From positions 62,001 to 126,000 of the forward strand of contig NZ_LOPY01000009.1 of assembly GCF_001469895.1 (NCBI RefSeq): a DNA stretch of 64,000 nt. Reading direction: 5' to 3'. This DNA comes from Pseudoalteromonas sp. XI10. GTDB taxonomy: Bacteria; Pseudomonadota; Gammaproteobacteria; Enterobacterales; Alteromonadaceae. Shown piece by piece: positions 48,640-57,676 of the stretch. A model generated the notes under the pieces. That model saw nothing but the letters and a program-made list of their open reading frames with translations. It was not told the origin of the DNA and ran no database searches. The translations under genes were made by a program, and so were the position numbers. Position 1 is the stretch's first letter, and each line of letters begins with the position of its first letter.

Positions 48640-49453
48640 CCATTAGCTCATTCACTTTATTGCGTGAACCGCCCTTCGGGCTAATCGTGCGCTTTACCTG
48701 AATTTCATCCAGTGATGCTTGGCTGTAGATCTTACGAGTCCACACCGTATCGTGGTTAGAAATAAGTACCGGCGTGTTATTTTCGAATGCAGCCTGCTCA
48801 GCTAAATTCGCCAAGTTAGCTTGATCATCTAAATTGAAACCGCCTTTAGCGTAAGAAGTAAATGAAGCTGTTTTACTCAAAGGCACATAAGGTGGATCGC
48901 AATACACAACCGCGTTATTAGGAATAAGCTTAAAGACCTCATCATAGCCTAAACACGTAAAGGTGGCTTGCTGGGCTTTTTGAGCAAAGAAGTGCATTTC
49001 TTTTTCAGGAAAATACGGGCGCTTATATTTACCAAAAGGAACGTTAAAAATACCTTTAAGATTGTAGCGGCACAAACCGTTATAACCATGACGATTCATG
49101 TATAAGAATAAAATTGCGCGCTCATACACATCGCTACTCTGATTAAACTGAACACGGTACTCATAATAGGCTTCAGGATGGTTATTGAGCTCTACAAATA
49201 GTTTTTTTGCATCGCTAATAAATTCGTCAGGCGTGCGCTTTAGCTCGGTGTACAGGTTGATCAGATCCGCATTAATATCATTTAAAATATAATGCTTAAA
49301 ATCAGTATTTAGGAATACAGAGCCAGCACCAACGAAAGGTTCAACTAAGGTGTCAGCATCCATACTCGCTTGCTTTAAGCGGGTACGAATATCTTCAACT
49401 AGGCTGTATTTTCCACCCGCCCATTTAAGGAAGGCTCTGGTCTTTTGCTGCAT
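48611..49453 (-). CDS. dam: DNA adenine methylase Dam (GATC)
   Basis: The housekeeping Dam methylates adenine in GATC, guiding mismatch repair and replication timing. FLKWAGGKYSLVEDI is the SAM-binding start, FVGAGSVF follows, and the catalytic DPPY is in VVYCDPPYVPLSK (about residue 182). The 280-aa length is close to E. coli Dam. It stands next to damX and aroB as in many gammaproteobacteria; in contrast to enterobacteria, two rightward small genes separate it from rpe. Confidence 0.96.
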   Translation of the reverse strand: MQQKTRAFLKWAGGKYSLVEDIRTRLKQASMDADTLVEPFVGAGSVFLNTDFKHYILNDINADLINLYTELKRTPDEFISDAKKLFVELNNHPEAYYEYRVQFNQSSDVYERAILFLYMNRHGYNGLCRYNLKGIFNVPFGKYKRPYFPEKEMHFFAQKAQQATFTCLGYDEVFKLIPNNAVVYCDPPYVPLSKTASFTSYAKGGFNLDDQANLANLAEQAAFENNTPVLISNHDTVWTRKIYSQASLDEIQVKRTISPKGGSRNKVNELMAMYLAPKKR

Positions 49454-49506
49454 CTGCTCTTAACTTCAATTCGGTGTTGCGCGATTTTACACTAATCAGT
49501 TTTAAT

Positions 49507-50901
49507 TTACTGATTTAGTGAAGCGATTTCTTGTTTAATTTTACTTATTTTTTTATAAAACGGCTGATTTTTACGCACATTATCAGAAAGTGTTGTTACG
49601 CCCTTCTTAGCATCATTCAGTGTGGCATAACTGCCATAAGTGACAATCCACCACGGCTTACCGCTCCGTAAGCTTTGGTAAGTATTTACCTGCTCTTGCA
49701 AGCCATTTTCATTAATAAACTTATCACTGATCTCTTGCTTAGTAACCGCTAGTAATTGGATTACAAAATTGTCGTCTGGCTGAGACAAATACCACGCATT
49801 CCCTGCTAATGGCTGCTCTGCTTCAATTGCAGACTCAGCTTGCTCAGCATCGCTGATGATGGCTGCTACAACTTCATCTGCCATTGGTTGCTCAGTCTCT
49901 TTTGTAACTGGCTCTGCTGGCAAAAGGCTATCAACAATCGCAGCCACGTTATTGTTATGACTTTCATTGTCATGGTCTTTACTGTCAGAGCCATCAACTG
50001 GCATCTCGGCTGCCTGAGTCGTGTTGTCATTAGTCGCAACTGGCTGCTGGGCTTGAAGCTCATCTTGAGATTGTTCTGGAACTGGCTCTTTGCTTGCTAC
50101 AGGACTATTTATTACTGCTTCTGCAGGCAGTGCTGTTGCCACAGAGCTTGTTGTATCTTGTTGGTAATGTGCTTTCCACCACGCGGTCATATCTGCTTTA
50201 TATAAAAAGCCAATGATCAACAGCATGGTTGTGATTAAGAGCAAAATTAAATAAAGCAGTTTATAGCTTTTCTCGGGTGCGCGAATATCCGCAGTTTGCT
50301 GTTCAGGCTGCCAAGCTAGCAATAAGGCAGGGTTACCATGCGCTTCTTGTAAAAAGGTGCGAAAAACTGGGTCTTCTTCAACAGGGAGGTTATCGAAAAA
50401 CCAACGCATAAGTTGCTTACTTTCGCTCAAGTTAAGCGCTTCAAGGTGAATTTCGACCGCTTGGCTAAACTGGCCGACCGATTGTGATGCAATCAATATG
50501 TATAACGTGCTCGGGCTTTGCTTGGCAAGAATTTCTAATTGCTGAATTAGCTCTTCAGATAAATGACGCCCTCCATCAATCACCCATAAACAATCACCAC
50601 AAGGCTGTTGCTTGTAGAGTTGATAGAAGTTTTCAGACAAACTTAAAGAATGATCAATTAGCGGGTTGCTAAAGCTTTGTTCTAACAGTTCAGTCATAAA
50701 CTGCTGATCAGTCATTTTTCCCGACAACTGAACAAACGCTTTATTAAAGTCGAGGTATTTATCAGTAATGAAGGTTTCTAATAAATAGCTTTTACCAAGG
50801 CCTGACGGGCCAAGTAAGCAAATTAGATTTTGCCCATATTCAAACTGCAGAGCGATTCGATCAACTAGCGCAGCACGGCTAGGCAATATTTGCGATTGCA
50901 T
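49507..50901 (-). CDS. damX: DamX-like cell division protein with SPOR domain
   Basis: The N-terminal third is an AAA-type ATP-binding region with Walker A GPSGLGKSYLL (about residue 32). A membrane helix (LLYLILLLITTMLLIIGFLY, about 212-231) follows, then a long acidic Gln-rich linker, and a C-terminal SPOR domain (about 385-455) that binds denuded peptidoglycan at the septum. DamX assists division-site function in E. coli. The start overlaps the aroB stop by one base. Confidence 0.9.
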   Translation of the reverse strand: MQSQILPSRAALVDRIALQFEYGQNLICLLGPSGLGKSYLLETFITDKYLDFNKAFVQLSGKMTDQQFMTELLEQSFSNPLIDHSLSLSENFYQLYKQQPCGDCLWVIDGGRHLSEELIQQLEILAKQSPSTLYILIASQSVGQFSQAVEIHLEALNLSESKQLMRWFFDNLPVEEDPVFRTFLQEAHGNPALLLAWQPEQQTADIRAPEKSYKLLYLILLLITTMLLIIGFLYKADMTAWWKAHYQQDTTSSVATALPAEAVINSPVASKEPVPEQSQDELQAQQPVATNDNTTQAAEMPVDGSDSKDHDNESHNNNVAAIVDSLLPAEPVTKETEQPMADEVVAAIISDAEQAESAIEAEQPLAGNAWYLSQPDDNFVIQLLAVTKQEISDKFINENGLQEQVNTYQSLRSGKPWWIVTYGSYATLNDAKKGVTTLSDNVRKNQPFYKKISKIKQEIASLNQ

Positions 50902-51971
50902 TAGCGCGCTATTAAATCACAAACCTGCTGATCAGTAACATCACTTACCAGCGCACATTGACCAAATTGGGTAGGAAGAATAAAGCGAATAGTGCCTTTT
51001 TTGTTTTTCTTATCTTTACGCATATGCGTTAAAAACTGCTCGCTTGTCATTTCTGCAGGAATATCGACTGGTAAATCATACTCAGCAATCAATTTAACAA
51101 TGCGTTCAACTTCTGCAGCAGTTAAGTCATCACGGGTATGTGCAAGGCGTGCTGCCAGCACCATACCTGCGGCAACGGCTTCGCCGTGTAGCCAATTACC
51201 GTAACCCATTTGTGCTTCGATAGCATGACCAAAGGTGTGCCCTAGGTTAAGTAAGGCGCGTAACCCTGCTTCTTTTTCATCTTGTGCAACAATCAAGGCT
51301 TTGATTTCACAACAACGGTAAATCACATGCTGTAATGTTTGCTCATCAAGTGATTTAAGGTTAGCGATATTTTGCTCTAGGTAGGCAAATAATTCGGTGT
51401 CGTAAATGAGGCCGTATTTAATTACTTCAGCCATACCTGCTGCGAATTCACGCTCAGGTAAAGTATGAAGTGATTGCGTATCGATAAACACGGCTTGTGG
51501 TTGGTAAAACGCACCAATCATGTTTTTACCAAGTGGATGGTTTACTGCCGTTTTACCACCAACCGATGAGTCCACTTGCGAAAGCAAGGTAGTTGGTACT
51601 TGAATAAAAGGCACGCCACGCTGATAACATGCAGCAACAAAACCAGTGAGATCACCCACTACACCGCCACCTAAGGCAATAAGGCAAGTATCACGACCAC
51701 AGTTATGTTCAAGTAAGAACGCCGATATCTTTTCAAACCACTCAAGTGATTTATATTGTTCGCCATCAGGGATGGTAAAAGATAACGGGTTAAGATCAGC
51801 CAACGACGTCATTACATCATCAAGATATAAAGGTGCAATGGTGTCGTTGGTGATAATGATAGGTCGACAATCGCCGATGTGCTCGCGTAGCCGACCAGTC
51901 TCTTTAAGAGCAGATTGACCAATATAAATAGGATAACTTCGCTCGTCCAAATTAACTGTTAATTCAAGCAT
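50901..51971 (-). CDS. aroB: 3-dehydroquinate synthase
   Basis: This NAD- and metal-dependent enzyme makes 3-dehydroquinate in the shikimate pathway. Motifs include the NAD-binding GGGVVGDLTGFVAA (about 103), PTTLLSQVDSSVGGKTAVN, and metal ligands E in MAEVIKYG and H in NLGHTFGHAIE and WLHGEAVAAG. The length of 356 aa is standard. It lies 27 bp after aroK and overlaps damX by one base. Confidence 0.97.
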   Translation of the reverse strand: MLELTVNLDERSYPIYIGQSALKETGRLREHIGDCRPIIITNDTIAPLYLDDVMTSLADLNPLSFTIPDGEQYKSLEWFEKISAFLLEHNCGRDTCLIALGGGVVGDLTGFVAACYQRGVPFIQVPTTLLSQVDSSVGGKTAVNHPLGKNMIGAFYQPQAVFIDTQSLHTLPEREFAAGMAEVIKYGLIYDTELFAYLEQNIANLKSLDEQTLQHVIYRCCEIKALIVAQDEKEAGLRALLNLGHTFGHAIEAQMGYGNWLHGEAVAAGMVLAARLAHTRDDLTAAEVERIVKLIAEYDLPVDIPAEMTSEQFLTHMRKDKKNKKGTIRFILPTQFGQCALVSDVTDQQVCDLIAR

Positions 51972-51998
51972 AGCTAGTTTCCTTTTTATTATTGGTTT

Positions 51999-52517
51999 TT
52001 AAAAATCTAATTTCTCGATGATTTGATTAGCAACAACTTTCGCGCTTTGCTCATCAGTGCGGACAACAAAATCAGCAACTTCTTTGTATAACGGTTCGCG
52101 TTCTTCAGCTAAGCGTTCTAATACATCACGCGGTGCTTCTTCTGTTTGCAATAATGGGCGACGCTTGTCGCGCTGCGTGCGTGCAACTTGCTTTTCGATT
52201 GGTGTCTCTAGGTATACAACGATACCGCGAGCAGATAGCTTGTTACGCACTTCTTTACTGATCACAGAACCACCGCCAGTTGCAAGAACAATACCTTGCA
52301 TCTCAGTTAGGTCTGAAATTACAGTTTCTTCACGAAGTCGAAAGCCCTCTTCACCCTCAAGATCGAATACCCAAGCAATGTCTGCTCCAGTACGACGCTC
52401 GATCTCTTGATCTGAATCGAAAAATTCAAGGTGTAATTGGTCAGCAATGTGACGACCAATTGTGCTTTTGCCAGCCCCCATAGGGCCCACTAGAAATATA
52501 TTACGTTTCTCAGCCAT
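51999..52517 (-). CDS. aroK: Shikimate kinase I
   Basis: AroK phosphorylates shikimate. The P-loop GPMGAGKST is at residues 11-19, the substrate-binding [11 protein letters not shown] follows, and GGGSV and the LID-region RPLL motif are present. The length of 172 aa matches AroK rather than AroL. The gene follows the pil operon on the same strand, after a hairpin. Confidence 0.96.
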   Translation of the reverse strand: MAEKRNIFLVGPMGAGKSTIGRHIADQLHLEFFDSDQEIERRTGADIAWVFDLEGEEGFRLREETVISDLTEMQGIVLATGGGSVISKEVRNKLSARGIVVYLETPIEKQVARTQRDKRRPLLQTEEAPRDVLERLAEEREPLYKEVADFVVRTDEQSAKVVANQIIEKLDF

Positions 52518-52648
52518 ATCTTTTTAGTACAAACGAACTCTAAAATTTGAAATAAAACCCCGCCTAACGACCTGGCCCCAAAATTAAGGAGGGGATTATC
52601 TCAGTAATTGCTTGGGTATTTCAAGTCAATTAGCATAAAAAGCCAGAT

Positions 52649-52679
52649 AACGAGCAATTAAACATGCTAATTGCTCGTT
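52649..52679 (-). terminator. Hairpin after pilQ
   Basis: AACGAGCAATT and AATTGCTCGTT form an 11-bp inverted repeat around a 9-nt loop, 18 bp after the pilQ stop, between pilQ and aroK. On the minus strand the T tract (CTTTTT) is slightly delayed, so it may be a partial terminator that lets some transcription into aroK. Confidence 0.65.
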
Positions 52680-52696
52680 GCTTAAGAAAAAATCAC

Positions 52697-54790
52697 TTAT
52701 TCGATTTGAATTTTTGGCGTTACAAAGATTAACAGCTCTTTCTTCTCGTTAAATTCACTCGTACTTTTGAACAACGCACCAAGGTATGGAATATCACCTA
52801 ACAGAGGTACTTTCTTAGTTGAGTTAACGATTTGCTGTTGGAAGATACCACCAAGCACCACAGTTTGGCCGTTTTCTACTAATACCTGAGTTTGGATCTC
52901 TTGGGTATTAATTGCCACAGCAGAACCCGTTGGTGTTTGTACCGTATCACCACGTGTATCTTGCGTAATAACTAGGTCTAAAATCACTTTGTTATCAGGG
53001 GTGATATGTGGCGTTACTTCTAAGCTCAATACTGCTTTTTTGAAGGTTACTGTCGTTGCACCACTTGACGCTGCTTCAACGTAAGGGATCTCAGTACCTT
53101 GCTCAATACGTGCTTTTTGCTGGTTGGCCGTCGTAATACGAGGACTTGCGATAATCTCACCACGGTTCTCTTCTTCAAGGGCACTTAACTCTAAGTCTAA
53201 TATTGTGCCGTTAGCTAATTTAGCTACTTGAACACCAATACTACCCGCAGGGCTAGAAACCGGTAAGTTAACATTTAAGCGGTCAGAAATACTTGGGATA
53301 TTATCGTAAGAGCCAGCACCAAACATGCCACCAGCGCCCTCTAATGTGCCAGAGATAGCACCGTCGCTACCTACATCGCTGATACCCCAGCGCACACCTA
53401 AGTCTTCTTGCACGTTATCATTCACTGTTACCATGCGTGATTCAATCACCACTTGCTTAACAGGAATATCTAAGGTTTCCACCATACGGCGCACGCTTTC
53501 GATGCTTTTCGCTGTATCTTTGATAAGTAAGGTATTAGTACGTTTATCAACAGACACACTGCCTCGCGCAGAAATAATGCTGTTGGTGTCTGTTTTCAAT
53601 AAGTCAGCAAACTCTTCAGCTTTAGCATAGTTAAGGCGGATATATTCACTGTAAAGTGGCTCTAAATCCTCAACTTGCTGTTTTGCCTTAAGCTCTTTAG
53701 CTTCACGTGCGGCAAGCTCTTCTGATGGTGCAACCATCAAAATAGTACCGTCCATGCGCTTATCAAGACCTTTAATTTTAAGCACAACATCAAGTGCCTG
53801 ATCCCAAGGAACACCATCTAAACGCAATGTAATATTGCCTGTAACTGAGTCACTGGTTACTAAGTTAAACTCATTATAGCCCGCAATAATCTGTAGCACA
53901 GAGCGAATTGGAATATCTTGGAAGTTAAGGCTCATTGGGCGACCTTGATATTCAATACCGCCTTCGAGGTAGGCACGCTGTGTATCATCTTTTTCAACAG
54001 TTAGCGTAAAGATATTTTCAATTTGTTGGTGAGTAAACTTAAATGCTGCATTTGGTTCAACCACAATGCGCGTCATATTACCTTCTTTGAAGGTTTCGAT
54101 GTTACTGACAACCGTACCAAAATCCATCACATCTAATTGATACAATAAGTCGTCTAAAATATCAGTGTGGTGGAACTCAGCAATAATTTTGCCGCCACTC
54201 TCATGAACATCAATTGCTGCTTGCGTATCTTGTAAGAAAACTAAAAGACGTGCTTCGCCCTTCTCACCACGGCGAAAATCAATCGACTGTACTGTATTAA
54301 TAAAGTTGCTAGACGCTGTCAGTCCATCCGCGGAATCATCCGTTGCGATTGGGTTATCTGAAACATGCAAAGTAACGATATTGTCTTTCGCCATTGTTTT
54401 ATAAATTTTTAGCTTATCTAACGTTACAACAACTTTTAAACCGTCTGCGGTCAAAGTACTGGTTACATGCTGGATACCTGCTTGGTTAACAGGCACATCA
54501 CGCACTTCATTATCAACACCTACATTGCTGAAAAGCATTTCAATACGAGCTGGGGCGTTATACACCTGAACTTTTGGTTCAAATGTCAGCGCTTCATCAA
54601 ATACTAGCTGTAATTGTGTTTCGCCTTTCATTAGCGGGTTATAACGTACGTCATACAGTAAAGGGGCAGCGATTGCTGTCTGCGTCAAAATTAAGGCTAA
54701 TGCAGCTAACATGAATTTATGCATGTGTTTTAACCAAGCCATTCCTTTATGCATCTTCTTTTTACCTTTCATAAGATTAACTTGCACCAT
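52697..54790 (-). CDS. pilQ: Type IV pilus secretin PilQ
   Basis: PilQ forms the outer-membrane pore for type IV pili. A signal peptide (around LAALALILTQTAIAA) is followed by two AMIN-type domains (about 45-265), a STN/secretin N0 domain (about 300-365) and the secretin core, with VIESRMVTVNDNVQEDLGV and the ending LLIFVTPKIQIE. The first ATG has a GAGG site and overlaps pilP by 14 bp; a second in-frame ATG six codons later is possible. The length is 697 aa. Confidence 0.95.
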   Translation of the reverse strand: MVQVNLMKGKKKMHKGMAWLKHMHKFMLAALALILTQTAIAAPLLYDVRYNPLMKGETQLQLVFDEALTFEPKVQVYNAPARIEMLFSNVGVDNEVRDVPVNQAGIQHVTSTLTADGLKVVVTLDKLKIYKTMAKDNIVTLHVSDNPIATDDSADGLTASSNFINTVQSIDFRRGEKGEARLLVFLQDTQAAIDVHESGGKIIAEFHHTDILDDLLYQLDVMDFGTVVSNIETFKEGNMTRIVVEPNAAFKFTHQQIENIFTLTVEKDDTQRAYLEGGIEYQGRPMSLNFQDIPIRSVLQIIAGYNEFNLVTSDSVTGNITLRLDGVPWDQALDVVLKIKGLDKRMDGTILMVAPSEELAAREAKELKAKQQVEDLEPLYSEYIRLNYAKAEEFADLLKTDTNSIISARGSVSVDKRTNTLLIKDTAKSIESVRRMVETLDIPVKQVVIESRMVTVNDNVQEDLGVRWGISDVGSDGAISGTLEGAGGMFGAGSYDNIPSISDRLNVNLPVSSPAGSIGVQVAKLANGTILDLELSALEEENRGEIIASPRITTANQQKARIEQGTEIPYVEAASSGATTVTFKKAVLSLEVTPHITPDNKVILDLVITQDTRGDTVQTPTGSAVAINTQEIQTQVLVENGQTVVLGGIFQQQIVNSTKKVPLLGDIPYLGALFKSTSEFNEKKELLIFVTPKIQIE

Positions 54791-55313
54791 TTGTTTCCGC
54801 CTCTAACATTTCCAGCTTAGTCAGGCGCTCTTTCCAACAACCAGCCCCATCCGGGATTAATTCTAATAATTCTATATAATTGTCGTGCACTTGTTTAATT
54901 TCACCATGATACAAACCAATATAATTACCTACAGTAACTCGATAAAGCGTATCGTCTGCTGCTTTTATCAGCGCCCACGTATTACCAACACGGCCAATAG
55001 TTCCTTGCATAACAAGGTTATCTAGCGGGTACTTTTCAAGTGGTTGACGAACACGATCAGGGTCTGGGTGTAAGCAGTTTTTAACTTGCACTAAATTGCT
55101 CTGAATAATTTCCGGTTTAGGCGCCACAAATGGACTACGTAATTTTCCGGCATTATAAGCAAAGTGCTCGAACTTAGTGATCTCAGGAATCGGTTCAACT
55201 TTAGGTGTTGTACTTGCTTTAACTTGATCAATAAACTCTTTTTGTTCTGAAGTATCATCATTACACGCGCTAAGTACAAGTGTCATCGCAATAATTAAGG
55301 GAAGCTTTTTCAT
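54777..55313 (-). CDS. pilP: Type IV pilus assembly lipoprotein PilP
   Basis: The lipoprotein signal MKKLPLIIAMTLVLSAC ends in the lipobox LSAC. The mature domain contains the PilP beta-sandwich pattern FVAPKPEI, LDNLVMQGTIG and VGNYIGLYHGEI. It links the inner-membrane PilNO complex to PilQ. The length of 178 aa is standard, and it overlaps pilO by 4 bp and pilQ by 14 bp. Confidence 0.95.
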   Translation of the reverse strand: MKKLPLIIAMTLVLSACNDDTSEQKEFIDQVKASTTPKVEPIPEITKFEHFAYNAGKLRSPFVAPKPEIIQSNLVQVKNCLHPDPDRVRQPLEKYPLDNLVMQGTIGRVGNTWALIKAADDTLYRVTVGNYIGLYHGEIKQVHDNYIELLELIPDGAGCWKERLTKLEMLEAETNGAS

Positions 55314-55915
55314 TTTTTAGTGCCCCCTTCATAACGATAAGTCTTAGCAACAACACTAAAAGTGAGTTCATTATTGCCGAGAGTTTGGATTGTAAAGTCA
55401 TGCAAACTTACAATTCGCGGTAACTGAGCAACTTTACCAACAAATTCACCAAATTCATGGTACGTCCCGACGACTTCAATTTTAATTGGCAGCTCTGTAT
55501 AAAACTCTTTTTCAACTTCAGGTAACCAGCCAATTTTCAAAAACGTCAAACCACTAGTAGTACCAACGTAAGATAAGTCGTCTAACAAACCAGGTGTCTC
55601 GTTCGAGGTTGGTAAGCGTTTTAAAAGCTGCGAGAACTTATCTTCCATCTCAACCATTTGCTGGCGATAAATCTCTAAATTACTCGCAATAGCATATTTT
55701 GCTTTGTATGTTTGACGTAGCTCGGTTTCTTTGGCTACGGCACTGTGATAACTGGCGATTTCGTCAGAAACTAATAAGCTGTAACTAAAGTATAAAACCA
55801 GCGCAGCCACAAACGCACAGCACAGAGCTTTAACAGCAATAGGCCAATCGCCCATGTTTTCAAGCTCAATTTCATTCCAATCTATGTCAGTTAACGCTTT
55901 GATATCAAGGTTCAT
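55310..55915 (-). CDS. pilO: Type IV pilus assembly protein PilO
   Basis: A single inner-membrane helix (about residues 27-50) is followed by a coiled coil (LEIYRQQMVEMEDKFSQL) and a ferredoxin-like periplasmic domain typical of PilO. I start at MNLDIKALTDIDW (55915), where GAGG lies 6-9 bp upstream; a GTG four codons earlier is in frame. It overlaps pilN by 11 bp. Confidence 0.94.
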   Translation of the reverse strand: MNLDIKALTDIDWNEIELENMGDWPIAVKALCCAFVAALVLYFSYSLLVSDEIASYHSAVAKETELRQTYKAKYAIASNLEIYRQQMVEMEDKFSQLLKRLPTSNETPGLLDDLSYVGTTSGLTFLKIGWLPEVEKEFYTELPIKIEVVGTYHEFGEFVGKVAQLPRIVSLHDFTIQTLGNNELTFSVVAKTYRYEGGTKK

Positions 55916-56477
55916 TGCGTGCCTCACCTATCTGATCAAATGGTTTAACGTAAAAATCCATATTAAAGTCACTCAATAATCTTGAGGTTTGTTCACCTGC
56001 GACAATACCTTGCATAATAGGTCGTTCTAATAAATACGAGCTTTGAACTTGACGCAGCATGGTAGATAAACGGTTATTTGATTCACTGCGACCAATTACA
56101 TGAATGCGGTCATCACGACGTTCAAGTTTCGTTAAATAAACCCCAGCAGGAACAATCTTGGCGACTTCATCCATGATTTGTGTACCTAGGTTACGGTTAC
56201 TTTGTAGCTCTTCGATTAGACGCATACGCTGTTGTAAGTTTTCTTTTTTCTTATCAAGTTCGTTAATTTCACGAATACGTTGGTTCAATAAAGCGATTTC
56301 TGTATTCAAAAAGTTATTTTTTACATTTTGCCCATCGCGTAATCCGCCATAAAAAGAACTTAGTAAATACATACTTAAGAAGCTAACGACAACAACACCA
56401 AACAACACAGTGACAAACTTATTTTGTGAGTCTTTTCTTTGTTGTTCGCGCCAAGGCAGCAGATTTATATGTGGCAT
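55905..56477 (-). CDS. pilN: Type IV pilus assembly protein PilN
   Basis: The start MPHINLLPWREQQRK is the conserved PilN N-terminus that docks into PilM. A membrane helix (about 22-43), a coiled coil (LNQRIREINELDKKKENL) and a periplasmic domain follow. The length of 190 aa is standard. It overlaps pilM by 13 bp. Confidence 0.95.
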   Translation of the reverse strand: MPHINLLPWREQQRKDSQNKFVTVLFGVVVVSFLSMYLLSSFYGGLRDGQNVKNNFLNTEIALLNQRIREINELDKKKENLQQRMRLIEELQSNRNLGTQIMDEVAKIVPAGVYLTKLERRDDRIHVIGRSESNNRLSTMLRQVQSSYLLERPIMQGIVAGEQTSRLLSDFNMDFYVKPFDQIGEARNEP

Positions 56478-57544
56478 GATGAAAAGCTCCTTAATGCCAA
56501 TCCTGTGGCTATCGCAAATTGAGTGCGGTGACGCTGCAGCATATTGCGATCAATCTTTGGCGAAATTTCAATGTTAGCAAATGGTTCAGCAACAACGGTG
56601 TGAATGCCTAGCTCTTCAATTAGGAGCCTATCTAAGCCTTCGATCATGGCTGTGCCGCCAGTCAGAACAATGTAATCAACTTGATCTTTACCACTGGTTG
56701 TTAAGAACATCTGCACTGCTCGACGAACTTGTTGTAACAATGAAGTTTGGAATGGGGCTAAAACTTCGAAGGTATAATTTGGTGGTAAGTCACCTGTAGT
56801 TTTACCAATTTCAGCTTCATCAAAGCTTTTGTTGTAATACGCAACAATGCTATTGGTATACTGGTCGCCACCAAATACTTGGTCACGGGTGTAAATTGTT
56901 TCACCTTCTTGTACAACGCTAACAAGCATCAGCACAGCACCAATATCAACCACAGCGACACATTTATTGTATGCATCACTAGGTAATTGTTGATAATACA
57001 CATCCATTGCTCGACTTAGCGCATAAGTTTCTACATCGACAACCGCAGCTTTTAAGTTGGCTGTTTCAAGAGCACCAACTCGCGCTTGCACACTTTCAGT
57101 TCGCGCAGCAGAGAGCAGAACATTCACTTTACTTGGATCAGCTTCATTGATGGCAAGTTTTTCAAAATCGATATTTACTTCATCAAGTGGGTATGGGATT
57201 AAACTATCAGCTTCGATGGCAATTTGTGACTCTAATTCAGCATCTGTTAATGATACATCCATAAAAATCACTTTCGTAATTACAGTTTGACCTGAAACAG
57301 CTACTGCTGCGGTTTGCACTGATTTAGGAATTTTTCTTTTTAGTTTAGCGATAACATTACCTATCGCCTCTATGTCTTGAATAGAACGCTCAGACATAGC
57401 GCCTTTAGGCATAGGTTCAATAGCTAACGCTTCAAGCCGCAAACCTGCGTCTGTCTCTTGCAACAACACTGCTTTTATACAGTGCGATCCGATGTCGATT
57501 CCTACCATCATAGATGAAGGCTTTTTAAATAGCTGACTTAGCAT
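56465..57544 (-). CDS. pilM: Type IV pilus assembly ATPase-like protein PilM
   Basis: PilM is an actin/FtsA-like cytoplasmic protein that binds PilN and forms part of the inner pilus ring. MMVGIDIGSHCIKAV near the start is the phosphate-1 motif, VVDIGAVLM is phosphate-2, and VLTGGTAMIEGL is the adenosine motif. The length of 359 aa is normal. It heads the pilMNOPQ operon; its promoter lies in the A+T-rich gap to mrcA. Confidence 0.96.
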   Translation of the reverse strand: MLSQLFKKPSSMMVGIDIGSHCIKAVLLQETDAGLRLEALAIEPMPKGAMSERSIQDIEAIGNVIAKLKRKIPKSVQTAAVAVSGQTVITKVIFMDVSLTDAELESQIAIEADSLIPYPLDEVNIDFEKLAINEADPSKVNVLLSAARTESVQARVGALETANLKAAVVDVETYALSRAMDVYYQQLPSDAYNKCVAVVDIGAVLMLVSVVQEGETIYTRDQVFGGDQYTNSIVAYYNKSFDEAEIGKTTGDLPPNYTFEVLAPFQTSLLQQVRRAVQMFLTTSGKDQVDYIVLTGGTAMIEGLDRLLIEELGIHTVVAEPFANIEISPKIDRNMLQRHRTQFAIATGLALRSFSSCHI

Positions 57545-57676
57545 GTTTGCAACTTGGCCTTTGTTTTAATAATAAACAAGTTATAATTTTTATCTGAAAA
57601 AATATTATTCATTTTTTAATCAATATATACTAGCAGTCTCCGATTCTAATTGGGAGTCCATTTAGGGAAAATATAA

